Shown one piece after another: positions 14,460 to 31,253 of a DNA stretch of 64,000 bases (the stretch's first letter is position 1; the number at the start of each line of letters is the position of its first letter). The notes below the pieces were generated by a model that saw nothing but the letters and a program-made list of their open reading frames with translations, was not told the DNA's origin and made no database searches. The position numbers and the translations under genes were made by a program. This DNA is from Hormiphora californensis. Lineage: Eukaryota > Ctenophora > Tentaculata > Cydippida > Pleurobrachiidae. The stretch is from assembly GCA_020137815.1 (NCBI GenBank), contig CM035355.1:7626091-7690090 (forward strand). Direction: 5' to 3'.

Positions 14460-14564
14460 GTACAGATAGTTGATGTGTTCGATCTCACACCACACACTCT
14501 CCACATCAAGGATGAGATCGAACACATCACACTATCTCCCCACCCGCCACATTCCCATTCACAG
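14460..14564 (+). other. 105-nt intron with hairpin and flanking 10-bp direct repeat
   Basis: Coding sequence reads through from ATT-G to GT-ACA-GAT-ATG, giving VIIGTDMLCW, so the intron is phase 1. GGTACAGATA occurs at 14,459-14,468 and again at 14,564-14,573, exactly 105 bp apart. Inside lie perfect 17-nt inverted arms (TGATGTGTTCGATCTCA and its complement) and a C-rich pyrimidine tract before the AG. The GT of the first repeat serves as donor, and the acceptor AG uses the first G of the second repeat. Confidence 0.8.
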
Positions 14565-15022
14565 GTACAGATATGCTTTGCTGGTTGCCTGTCATGGTAA
14601 TATCCGGCCTACATATGGGGGAAGTGGTGGATGCTACACCGTACTATGGGGCTCTATCCGTCATCGTCCTCCCCATCAACTCCATAATCAACCCCCTCCT
14701 GTATAGTGATAGTGTATACGGGAAGATAGAGAAGTGGGCTCTATTGGGATGGAACGCAGGGAGAAGGGTCCTTTCCTTCATACTGAGGAAGGTGTTGAAG
14801 AGGGTACGGTGGAAGCAAACATGGAGATGGGGGCGGTACAGAACAATAATCAAAACTGAATGAGAGTTATAACATAAGATAAGGAGAGGTGAAAACTGAA
14901 AAAACGATATTGACTAAGTTTTAAAACCATTTATCTCTACTAAGCACTATCTCTACTAAGCACTAAGTTCTAGTTTGAGTTGATTAAAAACAATATCATG
15001 TTAAAGAGCGTTCTTGTCTCAG

Positions 15023-15172
15023 GAGACTACCAGAGAATACCCGAGTGTGTATGGAGCTGTTTATGGATTACGTTTAGTGCTTTCAGCATTGATTTCCCTG
15101 CTGACCTTGATAGGGCTGCTAACTTGTAGGTACTATTATTGTATTATGAAGTATGTTTGTTTAAAAGTGTAA
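15023..15172 (+). CDS. Possible terminal exon with one membrane segment
   Basis: After a good acceptor (TTGTCTCAG) an open frame of 49 codons begins ETTREYPSVYGAVYG, followed by a hydrophobic helix (LVLSALISLLTLIGLLTC) and a basic, Tyr-rich tail before TAA. A possible donor (GTAG|GTACTA) lies near 15,128. I do not recognise the product; it might be an exon of an unassigned gene or an alternative 3' exon of the preceding receptor. The evidence is only a splice-like junction and a plausible membrane segment. Confidence 0.25.
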   Translation, partial: ETTREYPSVYGAVYGLRLVLSALISLLTLIGLLTCRYYYCIMKYVCLKV

Positions 15173-15599
15173 TTTTGTTGATTTGATTTGAAAAAGGTAA
15201 AATATAAAGATACATTGATACTCATACAAAACCGACAGACTCTCTATTAAAATAGATGCCCAGGCATGAGTGCTTACGTTCTTAAATTTAGATAAAGTGT
15301 AAAAATTAGTAGTTAAAAATACGTCATGTTAGCTATTATATACACACACGATTAGAAATATATATTATATATATACTATATTATAATAGTAATAAGTTAA
15401 GTTAATAGGTTAATAAGTTCCGGAGTAACCCTCCAAACCCAAACTCCCTACCCCAGTCAGTGTCAACTGTCAATTTGTGTCAATTGGTATTGGCGCATCA
15501 CCGGGCAACAACTTTAAGTTTCAAACATTTCGAACACAACCCAAACCCATCAACAATTTCTATGACCTCAAACTCCTAAAAACAATAAACATATTATAC

Positions 15600-17420
15600 C
15601 ATTTACAATTGTTGCAAGTGATCCGCCAATGATAAGGAAAATTCAGACAGAAGGCGGATACTAGATGTATTCCACAAAACTTCTTAAGTTCTGAGGGAAA
15701 ATATCACATGGCCACTAATGCTACGAATATCATGCGGTAGGGAATCCACTTGTGGGTAGGGTAGAAAAAGGAATCTTAAAAACATCTATTTAGGGCGCTC
15801 ATCCACACTACGTATGTCGTGTCTTGTTGATTTGTTGTCTTGTACGTGGTCGGTCATTGTAACAGTTGGGTCAAAACGTCTCATGTAAGGGGGGAATTCT
15901 ATTGGTATAAGCTTGTAAAGTATCTTATCGAACATTTTAAGATCATTATATAGGAACTTAGAAGACATGGGTAGGATCTTAAGTTCCTTGAGCCTAGTTA
16001 GTACACTTCGTTGCTGTAACTACACTCAATTCATTGAATACCCATTTACGGCCTTTTTGCATCTTTTCAAATTTTCGATACTAGATGCAGAAATGGGCCG
16101 CCATACTTCGTACAGTGGTCATATAGTGACCTTACTAAACTAATGAAGAGAGTTTTGCGTTTTTTCTGCGACTGAACTAGGTCAGAACACGTTCTCCTCA
16201 CTAGAACTAACCTCTGGGAAGATTTTGATAGGAGCTTGTTCTGATGGTGGGTTGACGAAAGTTATTTGTAGTCAGAACACCCAGATCAGTCCCGTTTGAC
16301 TAGGACCTATTTGTGTGCTTCCAGATGGTATGTTAAATGTACAGGATTTTTTTTTAGGGAACATTAAGGAGCTTACACTTATCAGGATGAAAGTGTATTT
16401 TGTTATTCTCGCTCCAGATTAACAATCTATCTATGTCAGGTTGGAGACTATCTCCGCTACTTTTAATGATACGCCCGATTTTCATATCATCTGCATAAAG
16501 CCTTGTATTTGTGTCCATTCCGACTTGATCCACTATATCGTTGATGAAAAGGACAAAAAGGAAGGGACCAAGTATAGAGCCTTGGGGGACTCCACTTCTA
16601 ACTGAGCTCCAGTTTGAGAACTTTCCATCCAGTACAACCCTTTGTCGTCGGTCGGAAAGATACTCTTTGATAAATTGGAGCATTCTACCATTAATATTAT
16701 AGTCTACATTAAGCTTTTTAAGAATCACATCATGAGAGACGCTGTCAAAAGCCTTTTTAAAATCAAAGAACACTATATCAGTCTGCAGACCTTTATTTAG
16801 GTTAAGGGCAAGATCACAATTGAAGTCTATAAGTTGGGTACTGCAGGACTTACACGGTCGCTTGTAGTGGGAAAACGGTAATGGAAAACGAAGATACAGT
16901 AGGACGACGCAACCGTGACCAATCAGGGCGCTATAGTACGTGTGACATATGAATTTTGCGCACGTTACGCACCGTGCGCTTCTCCTTACTGTATTTTGCG
17001 TTACCGTATTTTGACTGCAAGCAGCACTGTAAAGGGGAACGAACCCATGTTCAAACGGAGTTATTTTAGGAAGACAAACCCTGTAAAGCCTCTCTCGAAC
17101 TAACTTTTCTAAAATCATTGTTAGGCAGGTTAAGGATATCGGCCTGTAGTTCTCGATGTTTGCCTTATCCCCTTTTTTATGAATGGGTACCACATTGGCA
17201 ATTTTCCATTCTTGAGGGAATTTACCCTCTCTATAGGATCTATTAAAAATTAGAGTTAAAGGGTAGGCAATGGATCGACAACACTTTTTAGTAAAATCCC
17301 CCGTATATTATCAGGACCTGTAGCTTTTGAGGGGTCAAGCTTACGTAGTATTTCTAGGACCTCATCGACATGAAACATTTCATCGTTTCATTCCAGCAAT
17401 TTTATATTTTGTATTTTGAC
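15600..17420 (-). mobile_element. CR1/jockey-like LINE, reverse transcriptase region
   Basis: The minus strand encodes non-LTR reverse transcriptase: KATGPDNI near 17,330, NYRPISL at about 17,140, FFDFKKAFDSV, GVPQGSILGP and the catalytic YADDMKI. The C-terminal part continues in broken frames (LVRSLYDHCTKYGGP, then LLPMSSKFLYNDL- and IRSVDERPK-like ends near 15,790). The palm is interrupted between HGFVP and KSCSTQL by a MITE. Stops and frameshifts after 16,354 show that it is inactive. The 3' end is not sharply defined. Confidence 0.85.
16859..17040. mobile_element. CGCTTGTAGT MITE, copy 1 (inside LINE)
   Basis: The terminal inverted repeats begin CGCTTGTAGTGGGAAAACGG and end near TTTTGACTGCAAGCAG, with a second copy at 33,889-34,063. 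It splits the reverse transcriptase frame but leaves it open, adding about 60 foreign residues. The target duplication could not be resolved. The ends are faintly hAT-like (CAG and CTG at the outer edges). Confidence 0.75.
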
Positions 17421-18069
17421 CTGGTACCGAGGGCAAATAGTCAACCCACAAATTACTAAGAAGTCCATGATTTGGTAATGAAATTACCCCTTTGTGCAAT
17501 TGCGCAAATATGCAAACTTGCTTTGCGTTGCTAACCAAGTCGAGGATTTACCCATGCTACTTGCTAGAGATCGTTCCATCGATCTGTGATAGCAGTTCCT
17601 TTAGTTTTTCAATATACAAGGTAGGTAAGGTCAGGAAGCATATCATATATGCATATGATATGGAAATGAAATATTATTTTGGTGAATGTTAAAATTCTTT
17701 GAGTAAAATACAAGGATAATATTACTAATATAATTTAGACGAGTTAGGACTGCAGATAAGATAAAGAAAGGGCTGCTACACTATTATAATATACCCAGCA
17801 GTGCATGAGCTTAGATCATGTTTTTTGTTGTTCGAACAACACAATTGTAACACAATCGTATCCCGCATTCCCGCTTGTATCTCGACTTCTATCTTTCGGT
17901 ATTTTTGGGCGGTATTTTTCGGACGGTTCTCTTGTGCTGTTAGACTAATAAAATTATAATTAGTTTTCAACAAATTGGTCTTGGATTTGTTTGTGTCCAT
18001 CAAAAAACTGCCACTCTGTAAAAACCATTTGACCCCAAAACCCTACTTCTTATCTACACCAAACTAGAC

Positions 18070-18931
18070 ATGTCAGCATATCCACTGCTACAATGGCCCA
18101 TGGTCGCTATAGGAACGGCTGGTATCCTAAGCAACGCCTACTCCCTGTACTACAACTTCAGAAGAAAGGGGTTCCCAAGACAACTCTACATAGTTTTGAA
18201 CCTTATTGACCTCAGTGTTTGCATTGTCGGAGTTGTGTTCATGATTCAGGGTATAATGCAAATCTTTTTCCTGTTTATGCTATACGTCCTCGCCAATCAG
18301 GCCTCTGGAATTTGGACTTGTACAATTGGTGGTGCTCGACTTTAGCCATGTCCCGGCCCTTTTACCAAATAAACAAGAGGATATTCTGGACAATTTCTAC
18401 TTGTTCATGACTATAGTAACATTAGGGGCACTCCCTCTCATGATAATTACCATGAATATGGATAGCATTAATATCTATTTCATGGTGAATTTCGGTTGTG
18501 TAATTGGAGTTATCCTAGTTAACCTTGTGTTAACCGTTTGGACAGGCATCCTACTCACCCGAAAATCAGCCGTGGTCGCAGCAGAAAGAGATCAACAACG
18601 CAGGAACGCTGCCGTTACAGTTGTTCTACTGGGCGTTGTATTCCTCCTCACCAATATCAGTGGTGCGGTGATGTGGGGACTGATTTTGTATGGATTTATC
18701 AGTTCCAGTTCCAGTGACAATGGTGATGTTTTAGGAGGGGCTATAATCATTTTGATGGTTTTAATAGTGGTTAACGCTGCACTCAACCCGCTGGTAATCC
18801 TACGAAGACAGCTGATGAGTCTTTGCTGCTGCTGCAGTGGTCGTCGACGGGAATCTAGTCATAATAATATTGGTCTCAACGTAGTACCTGCGGATCAGGT
18901 AAACAATGTGGCCCCTGCTGCACCACTATGA
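18070..18931 (+). pseudogene. 7TM receptor copy 4, two 1-base frameshifts
   Basis: The start (MSAYPLLQWP), all seven hydrophobic segments, NAALNPLVI and the C-terminal CCCC cluster are present. Relative to copy 1, one T is missing at about 18,341 (CGACTTTAG for CGACTTTTAG) and one near 18,401 (CTACTTG for CTACTTTG). The first creates a TAG at the end of TM3; the two deletions together do not restore the frame. Both lie in T runs, so basecalling error is possible. With them corrected, this copy would be full length. Confidence 0.8.
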
Positions 18932-19657
18932 AAGTTTTCAGCAGATTGTTAGTTGTTGAAGAAGTTACAAGTTGTTGACCTCAGTACTCAATACTCAACC
19001 TGTATGTAATCAACCTGTAATTGTATGCCATACCCATTCTCAGAAGGGGTCGCGGCACCAGACAATCCTCAACAAGGTTCATAAGAATTGAGGAAACTTT
19101 TCAGAAGAGCTTCTGCACTTCCCTACCATATTTCCCGAGCTCGGTTTAAAGACATGCGTCCTGAGAGAGTTCCTAGAGTTCTGATGAGAGATCCTAGAGT
19201 TAATTATGTCTTTGTTTGAATACGTAAGAGTGAGTTAATTATGTAAAAGCTGTATGTATGCAATTCTGTAACGTCTTTGGATGGAGACAGTTCTATTTTT
19301 CACAACTTTATTAGGGAACCTATGTTGCACGAAAGACTTGAACTCCCCTCAGAAGGGTGTTCGAACACAGGGGTCCAAGTTTTTTTTTCGGGGGGAGAGT
19401 GCTCCCGTAAACAATCTTTAATGCTGAGTTCTCAGGGGTCCAAGTTGAACAATGAACTAATATATCATCTCTAGCTGAAATTCAATTCTGATTTCAGAGT
19501 TTTTTGTCAAGCAAAACTATGTACTTGTAGTTAGAAAACTAGAAAACTACTTAGAATGTACAACTATTAAACAATACACGACTATTGTGTTTTTGAAAAA
19601 GCTGTGTATTAATTATTTAATCAACAAATAGCCATCATTCTGACTTGCCATAAGACT
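18932..19657. repeat. 3'-flank module of copy 4, first part
   Basis: The duplicated unit's 3' flank in inverted orientation relative to copies 1 and 2. It is interrupted at 19,657 by a LINE and resumes at 20,784. A small extra insertion around 19,380-19,430 carries a T8 tract and GGGGGGAG. Confidence 0.75.
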
Positions 19658-20783
19658 AGATTTCAAGATTACAAGATTACAAATAAGTTTTAGTATACAT
19701 AACAAATGAATACAACGCCACTCAGCAGAGCTTCCGCGTGAATAAACATGATTATCCCTATAGAGTGAACATATTCCCCTCAGTGAGCAGGGCAACAAGG
19801 GAGTTATTCTAGGGCTCGAGTATACCTCTGACAGGTGGAAAGTCTGGTAATTGGTATGGTAGAGAAGGAAGTCTCCAAGTGTGACTTTTAGGTCTCGATT
19901 GATGTTTGCCAGCCGTACTTCCTGGGCATCCTGTTAAAGAGTTGAACCGCTCTAACTCCGAATGATGCATCCGTAGCGTCTGGACTGATTTCTGTGCGAT
20001 GTGATGATCCGAGGGACAACTGCTTTCGGACCGTGTCGATGGTGGACGTAGAAGGATATTTCGTGCTATTAGGTGCTAGAACCTTGTATATCTTCCACTA
20101 TGTATGATCATGTATCTTTCCCGTCTTCTCTGCAAAGAAAGAGTATCCTGAGGTGGGCTAATCGTTCCAGTAATTCATGCCTTCACAGTCTGTGATTTCC
20201 GTGTGAAGAAACGTTGGATTCCCTCGATTGCAATCTCGCCAGTTGGCATGCGCCAGGCGACCATAGTGGCGAGCAAGTATCTAGCTTCGGCCGAATGAGC
20301 GATTTTCAGTAAGGTAACCACTGGTTGCTGTAGATCTGCTCTGAACACTCCTAGGACCATCCAGCTAATCTTTTGGCTTCTCTGGTGATGATACCGATGT
20401 GTGTGTGGCCACAATGCGTCATTGGTCATGTGGATACCCAGATCTTTCACACAGTGTGCAGGGCTAATGTCCTCACCATTTGTATTGTAGTATCGAAGTT
20501 TTCCACATTGAAGGGAAGAACCGTAGAAGCTTGTTTTGTTCAGGGTGTAGTTGAGAATTTCGAACTTGTCCCATGTAGAAGCATGTGTTCTTCTTTGACC
20601 AATCGGCGATTCTGTCGAGGTCCCTGAAGTGATTTATGTCCTCTGCTTGTTCGATCGATGCCTGCTCTTCGTGTCGTTGCAAACGTTAGTGTACCACCCA
20701 GCGTGGCAAGCGGCCCAATCACTAACATAGATAATAAACAGAAGTGGACCCAGCACTGAGCCCTGGATCACACTACTGATGAC
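19658..20783 (-). mobile_element. 5'-truncated LINE with 5-bp target duplication
   Basis: The minus strand starts abruptly in the reverse transcriptase palm (VIQGSVLGPLLFIIYVSDW at about 20,770-20,710). It then has thumb-like VKDLGIHMTNDALW near 20,440 and a C-terminal domain in broken frames to about 19,880. The 3' end is built from AATCTTGTAATCTTGAAATC-like sequence. AGACT flanks it at 19,653-19,657 and 20,784-20,788, and comparison with 9,805 shows the empty site, so it is a classic 5'-truncated insertion. Confidence 0.85.
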
Positions 20784-21270
20784 AGACTGATGCAAATGGC
20801 TTTCAAGAGCTTAGAGTCGAGTCATGAGTCATAACTAGTCATGACTAATCATCTGCAAATGCTAAGAGTAGGACTTGATTCATTGGGCAAATTTTCATTT
20901 GCTGCAAACGTCTAGACGCCGTTCTATTTCTAACGCTGTCAAGACGGGTTTTAAAGTAAAAACGGGCTTGATTGGAGCCTGTCAGGCCGACAGGCCAATG
21001 CTCTGACCACAGTTCTGAGTTCTCACGCGTGATGCCAATGCTCATGCTCTGACATAACTTGCCATGCTACGCGGTCTGTTCGTTCGGCCCATTCAGCGCT
21101 CGCCCTTCGGGCTCGCGATAGCCGAAGGACCGGTGTGAGAGCTGACAGACGAGGAACATGTCAAAACATAACACTAACTTGTCATGCCAATGCTCTGACC
21201 ACTCAGCACATGAAAGTTCTCGCAGTTCTAGCAAATCTCGCAGTTCTGAAAAAAATGAGAATAGGGTCAT
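20784..21270. repeat. 3'-flank module of copy 4, second part
   Basis: The module resumes after the LINE with GATGCAAATGGC and continues through the GTCATGAC region to the reverse of CTCACACCGGTCCTTCGGCT at 21,120-21,139 and the CAGTTCTAGCAAATCTCGC segment. Confidence 0.7.
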
Positions 21271-21470
21271 ATCTTGGGCACGTCGCGCCCTCTTTTTTCG
21301 CGCGCGATTTTTTCGCGAACCCCTCACTACACGGAGGGGCTGCTTCGCAGCCAAGTTGCTGGCCCCCGGGATAAGGTTGACATGTTCCTTGTCTGTCAGC
21401 TCTCACACCGGGCCGAAGGCCCGGTGCGAGCTTACGCGAGGCGCTTAAGACAGACTGCGTAGCATGGCAA

Positions 21471-21793
21471 GGATAAGGCAGCGCTTTTCAACTGGATGTG
21501 GTGCGCTGTTGGATCTGGTTTTTTCTTTTCTTTGTTGTATTGGATCTGGTGCGTTTTGCGCTTATGAAACTAAAATTTAACGTAAAGAAGTAACTAAAAT
21601 TTCACTGCAACTCTTAAAAAAAATTGACGGCATGCGCAATCTTTTACAACAAACGTTGCTAAGTAGTGGCGCGCATATATTTTTAAGATTTTGTGTGCGC
21701 GCGTGAATTTCGAGAATTCGCGCTCGCGAGATCAAAAAACCTGCCAGCAGCGTTTGCCTTGAAAAGTTGAAAAGCGCTGCCTTATCCCGTTGC
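21471..21793. mobile_element. Small TIR element, GGATAAGGCAGCGCTTTTCAA ends
   Basis: The left end GGATAAGGCAGCGCTTTTCA is mirrored at the right end by its complement before 21,793. The interior shares the TTGGATCTGGTTTTTTCTTT segment with the 5'-flank module (3,570-3,625, opposite strand). No coding capacity was seen. Confidence 0.65.
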
Positions 21794-21849
21794 TATCGGG
21801 GGCCAGCAACGTTTGCCAAGCGTTTGCCTATTTTTTTAGTGGTTTGGTG

Positions 21850-24800
21850 GCTACGCACCAGTTACAGATTGATACCCTGATATCACTTCCTAGGTACCTG
21901 ATACTCCGGTTCTAGTCCAGCTATCCGACGACGGCACCTCTCTCATATCCTCGACTCTCCTCCGACCCACACAACGCGGCCTTCAATCTAATGCAGTGGT
22001 GTTTGAACAGAAAGGACTTTTTAATTTAATATATAATATATTTTGGACTGCTATTCATTGGCTGAATTATATTTATATCATATGACATAGTTTCCTTAGT
22101 AGACCTATTTACATTTCTTAGAAGCACTTTTAGATACCTTTTATATATTCCTTAATAACTGATCGACATTATTTAACTAAATATATGCATTTTAATTTAA
22201 TTATACCATTTGAAGAGAAGTATATTTATCATCAGGTTTTTATTTTAACTTATTTTTTAATTTGAGAGTGACGGGGGCTGTGGGTGTTCTCTGTTAAGGG
22301 TGGCCTGAGGCTACGTTGAGGAAAGCCCCCGGGCTGGAGTCGTGACGAGTATTTAACGTATATTCATATTGGTAAGTTTGGTTTGAAATGTTTTTCGATT
22401 AAAAAAAAATCAGGGGACGCCACTGCTATCAGGGCACGGCGCGTTCCATACGGCCACATGATGCCACGGGGCCGCAGATGGTTCTGTGGGAACCATGCGA
22501 CATTGCTGCGCTTCACGTAAATTGAATGGCAGTAGAGCTAACGTGCATTTCAGCACTCACTTGCCTCCCGACCATACAGCTTGGGAACTGATGCATGGGA
22601 ATCTCTAACTGTTGCCCTAGAAGTATTTCTATGTAGGATAACTTTTCGGCAAAATCTATGTCAATGTGTGCATCTTCAAGTTGAATACTCTTATTATTAA
22701 AACAGTGCTACAATGAGAGGGTCCTGGACGTGGAGCAGAGCTTAATTTCCCCTTGGTTGTCGAATGGTCCACGAGTGCAAGATTTTATCAACACCTTGCA
22801 ACCATCCTATCAAACAAAACACCTTGCAACCAACCTATGAAACAAAACCCGGCACTAGTTTAAGCTGAGCATTCAGCACCAGGGTTTTATTATGTAGGAT
22901 TTTATTATGCCTATAAGTTGTACCTGAAAACTTATAACACGAGACCGAAGGTCGAGTGTTATCAATAGCGTGGCAAGCGCCGGGGCCCAAATCCTCCCTA
23001 CCCCCAACCATCCTTCCCATAAAAAATGTCCATTTTCCAGATTCTTGCTTCCATGAATGGAAAATCGAAATTGCGGGGAAAACATTTGTTTTTTGAATTT
23101 TTTGAAATTTTTGAAAATTTTGACAGCGCTAACACTTATACTATTGTCTGAAATCGGCAATTTCAACCTTGTTTCAGAAACCTTCTGTTGTCTACAAACT
23201 TGCCGCTTTGGTAGTTCGTGTTGCTTGACACCTAGAGCACCACGTTCAAAATTTTCAACAAATCGAAAGTTACGGTTTTTTACGTTACAGAGGGTCGTAT
23301 TTTAGACAAAATGTCTCGTTTTTAGGGTCCCGAACGACCTTGATTGTACCACCTTTTTGCGTACAAATAGAGGCCGTAGTTTTAAACTATCACCATGAAA
23401 CTTTGGAGTCGGTAGGTCTCGTGGTGTACCTGTTACTAAAGCTTGGACAGAGAAACGGACAGTCATAACAAAAGTTATGACTGTCTTAAGGTTCTTTGGC
23501 GTCTAAGACAGCTTTCCGGGTTCTACGAATACGCCGCTTGGACGAAGTTGTCTCGAACATCTGAAAACACGATCAAATTTCAAGCAAATCGAGTTACGGT
23601 TTCAGTTACGGGATCTGGACTATTTTCAAAAAACCTAGAAAGAGCAAATTAAACTAGAATCATGATTTATCACAGATATTTTGCCAACGTAGGTCAATTG
23701 CTGTATTTTCAGACATAATGGAAGTCATATCTAGAGTATGACTGTCTTAAATTTAGAACGATTTTAAAAACGCCTAGAAAGAAGCTTGGTCAGAGTTATC
23801 TAAATTAATATGCATCAGATTTATTTTATAAAATAAGGTTTACTGCCGCATTCAGTTATAATGAGTAGTCATAATCTAGGAGTCATGACTGTCTTAATTA
23901 GACGATTAAAAAAAGACGAGAAAAGAGCGAAAGCATCTAGAACTGATTGTAACAGATACTATTTGATATCAATGCTTATCCGTGATCGTTATCCGTAACT
24001 AATATCAAAATCAGAGAATAATCGTGGAGAACCAATCGCGGATATCAATGATGATAACTAATAAATAATAGTAATCGCGGATAACTAACCACGACAACTT
24101 CATCGCCGAATGAGTAATATGATAGTTACCAAGTCGCGGATAGCTAATGCAAATAAGCTAATCGCGATAGCTAATCGCGTATAGCTAATCGCGATATTAA
24201 TCGCGATTAACTATAACGGATCGTGACAGCTATCTGCGATCGGTGTCGCGATTACTATTATATTCGTATTCGCAATTGATATCCAAGAACTAGATGACAT
24301 GCCTTTTTTAATACAAGCTGCAGCTTGTATTAAAAAAATGCATGTCTCTAGTATAACAAATGCCTGATACTAGATCCAAAAACCAACCACGTGTGGGATA
24401 GCCGTTTGTGGACCGCAGAAATTTAAAAAACGTGCGAAAGTTTTGATACATGAACTTTCGGGCCTGGGTGCTGTTAAATTCGCGTTTCCATGATAGTTCA
24501 CAGCAGTTCTTTAAAAACACTTGTATTATTCTGTAAAACAGATTCTGAAAACGATCCACGCGTGCAGTATATGTATACGTGATATGTGTGGAGCTATTTG
24601 TATGATAATGTGGAAATCAAAAAATTGATAACTTGCAAATCATTGCCAATAGTTTTCATGGACGTTATATTGAAAAATGTTGTGGTCTATAATCATGGGA
24701 ACGCGAATTAACAGCACCCCACAGGCCCCGAAAGTTCATGTAATCAAAACTTTCGCACGTTTTTAAATTTCTGCGGCCCCGGCTATCCACCAAACTGTTT

Positions 24801-26370
24801 GGTTTTTTGGATATAGTAAGTGCAAACAATAATGATCCTGAGACCACAGGTCGAGCAGATTCTGTACTTTAGTGCACGAGCCTTCGAGTGCCACTAAGTG
24901 TGCTACCATCACGAGCCTGCGAGTGATTGTAGTTTTACTTTTTGACCGAGCCTGCGAGTCTAAAGTGTAAGAATCTGGGACATTATTGTTGACGTCAGGT
25001 CACAACGAAGAAATAGGCATAAAAAATTGCATTGTAAAAATTTTTTTAAAACAAGAGTGCAAAGTGAGGCAGAGAGACAATTAGGCGTGTCGCCGTCGTA
25101 ACAATAGAACAAAATATCAGATATAAGGTAAGCAGGCAGAGAAATCCAGAAAGATAAGATACACGCCTGAGATAGGTAAAGAGAGTGAAGATTAGTGAGA
25201 GTGAGAAGAGATAAAGAATGTGTGGGTCCGGGAGTCGTAACCGTTATCGTTGATACTCGGTGCTTTGCAAACGGAGCGTGAGGAGTGTGACATTATAAAG
25301 AAAGAGAGAGAGGGAGTTCGTCATTTTTATCTTTCATACGGTTTTTAAGTGTGTGACAGAAAAACAGTGGTGTTCGAAGTGCAGCAGTGTTATAAGTTTT
25401 CATGTACACTGGGTGGTGTTATAGTTTCACTTATAACACTGGGGGGGTGTTATGTTATAAGTTTTCACTTATAACACTCGGGGGTGGATATAAGTTGTAC
25501 AAGCAGTGCTACCTAAAGAAATATATTATATCTCAAAATTTTACAATGGACGCTCTATTAAATAATTTGGCAGTGCCCATCATAAACACAGGCCTGATCG
25601 TAAGTTACTATCAGAGGCGGTGTTACGATTGGTAACGGGGTCCCCACAGTCTTTCCATCGGTTTGTTGATTTCCAGCCGTGCCGTTTAATGGCTTATAAT
25701 GGCTGTTACGATTGGACTATTTTAGGGACCCCTTCCCTGTGCTCAACGTACGCCAAGGAGAGGTCAGAGTTTTAAACAGGTAGACCTTGGAAATTTTGCT
25801 AGTCCTTTTTTTGTTTGTTGAAGTAAAAAACTCTTTCTGTTTGTTTATTTTTGAAGGCCTTGCCGCATGGTGCAGTACTGTTCACTACATGTATCTATCA
25901 ACTACAGAACGGACAAATTTGAACTTTTGTTATTCTGGTGTGAAAAGCGAGTGTAATGTTGAAAAATAGTGAACTATGAGTCGAGAGGGAGATTGAGACT
26001 ACCCTAATCCCTAGCTATCAATAGTGTCTGTATTTTTATGGGACGCTGGCCAAACTGATGTAGAATCCCTCATGACCCTAATTGGGCCCTAATTTTAAAT
26101 TTTCCAGTGCTTTCACGTGGCGGCAAAGTCACCTCTCGGCACACTTCGCGGGCCTCGTTTTGCCGTGCTATGCGCAGGAGTTGTAAGGGTGACTGAGTCA
26201 CCAAGGCTTTCACCCATCATCCAGATTGTGTAATTATGTCTTTCTCAAATGCTTTACACTTGATGAGTCACATTATATTTCTTATTATACCACATGAGAG
26301 GGGTTTAGTTCCATAACCGATGCCATTTGATTCTATTTTCACAGTCTTTCTTCCCTCTCTACTAGCTGCG
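21850..26370. other. Gene-free stretch
   Basis: No supported gene. It contains A/T-rich sequence, a cryptic AATCGCGATAGCT-type repeat at about 23,930-24,260, a palindrome at 24,288-24,352, an inverted-repeat element at about 24,368-24,815, and GTTATAAGTTTTCAC-type repeats near 25,390-25,500. One possible first exon (ATG at 25,546, MDALLNNLAVPII, donor GTAAGT after Leu-Ile near 25,600) has no partner exon and is not called as a gene. Confidence 0.6.
24288..24815. repeat. Palindrome plus inverted-repeat element
   Basis: At 24,304-24,337 lies a perfect palindrome centred on CAAGCTGCAGCTTG, and the symmetry continues imperfectly outward to ACTAGA and CTAGT. From about 24,368 to 24,815 a second structure has arms of roughly 125 bp sharing GAACTTTCGGGCCTG, CAAAACTTTCGCACG and GATCCAAAAACCAA-like ends. 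It has no ORF of note. Confidence 0.75.
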
Positions 26371-26382
26371 TTCGGTAATGCT

Positions 26383-30736
<4,354 letters not shown>

Positions 30737-31253
30737 AATAGAGGCTTGTTTAGAGATAGGAAATGGGGAGACTTTGTATTTGGGGGCTCTGGATGAGCCG
30801 AGGGACTGTGCGAGATGTACAAGATGATGAGAGACAATCCAAGATGTATTGTTAATAGAGTGATGTTGAAAAGGTGAAGAGGGTTAGAGATAGTGAGTGA
30901 GAGAGTGTGTGAGAGTGAGAGAGTGTGATTGTATGTGAGAGATAGTGTGAGAGTGAGAGAGAGTGAGAGAGAAAGTGTGAGAGAGATAGAGAGATAAGAG
31001 GTAGAGAGACATTAATTGCTGGACATTGTTATTTTGTGTCTGTCAATGTTGCAAATGATTATCTTGTGTTAAATTAACTTGTTTTATTTCTCTAAATACG
31101 GCATGAGGAGTATGAAAATAACACTAGGACCTCGATTTACTGGATCGCTCGGTATCGAATGCGGACGGGGAGTATCGTAGGGTGTCAGTGATGACCATAT
31201 ATGGTGTGCCGATACTGAGGTAACTTATGACTGGTAAATCGGGATCGATGTAT

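Larger units (their letters stand above)
10187..14863 (+). pseudogene. LDLa-rich relaxin-receptor-like GPCR, frames broken
   Basis: The N-terminal part (10,187-11,450 and 12,955-13,340) is extracellular and Cys-rich with LDLa-type cores (CDGKPDCLSETDE, CDDCGDGSDE-like, CDGVADCFDRSDE). The 7TM part runs from 13,345 to 14,863 and includes TM1 (LALTIFAFVFGSLATGLNIW), a TM2/loop segment ending AVYDQ, a long loop, TM6 with DMLCWLPVM and TM7 with NSIINPLLY. Introns are 14,178-14,332 and 14,460-14,564; the stop is at 14,861-14,863. Frame shifts are needed near 10,670, 11,195-11,218 and 13,117, and an in-frame TAA lies at 13,515-13,517. The family is leucine-rich/LDLa type-C GPCR-like, but no leucine-rich repeats were seen. 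Decay is the simpler reading; uncorrected assembly errors are the alternative. Confidence 0.75.

Noticed and set aside
25546-25601. Start codon plus GTAAGT donor suggesting a first exon (MDALLNNLAVPII)
   Set aside because: No downstream exon could be matched to it, and such short combinations occur by chance.
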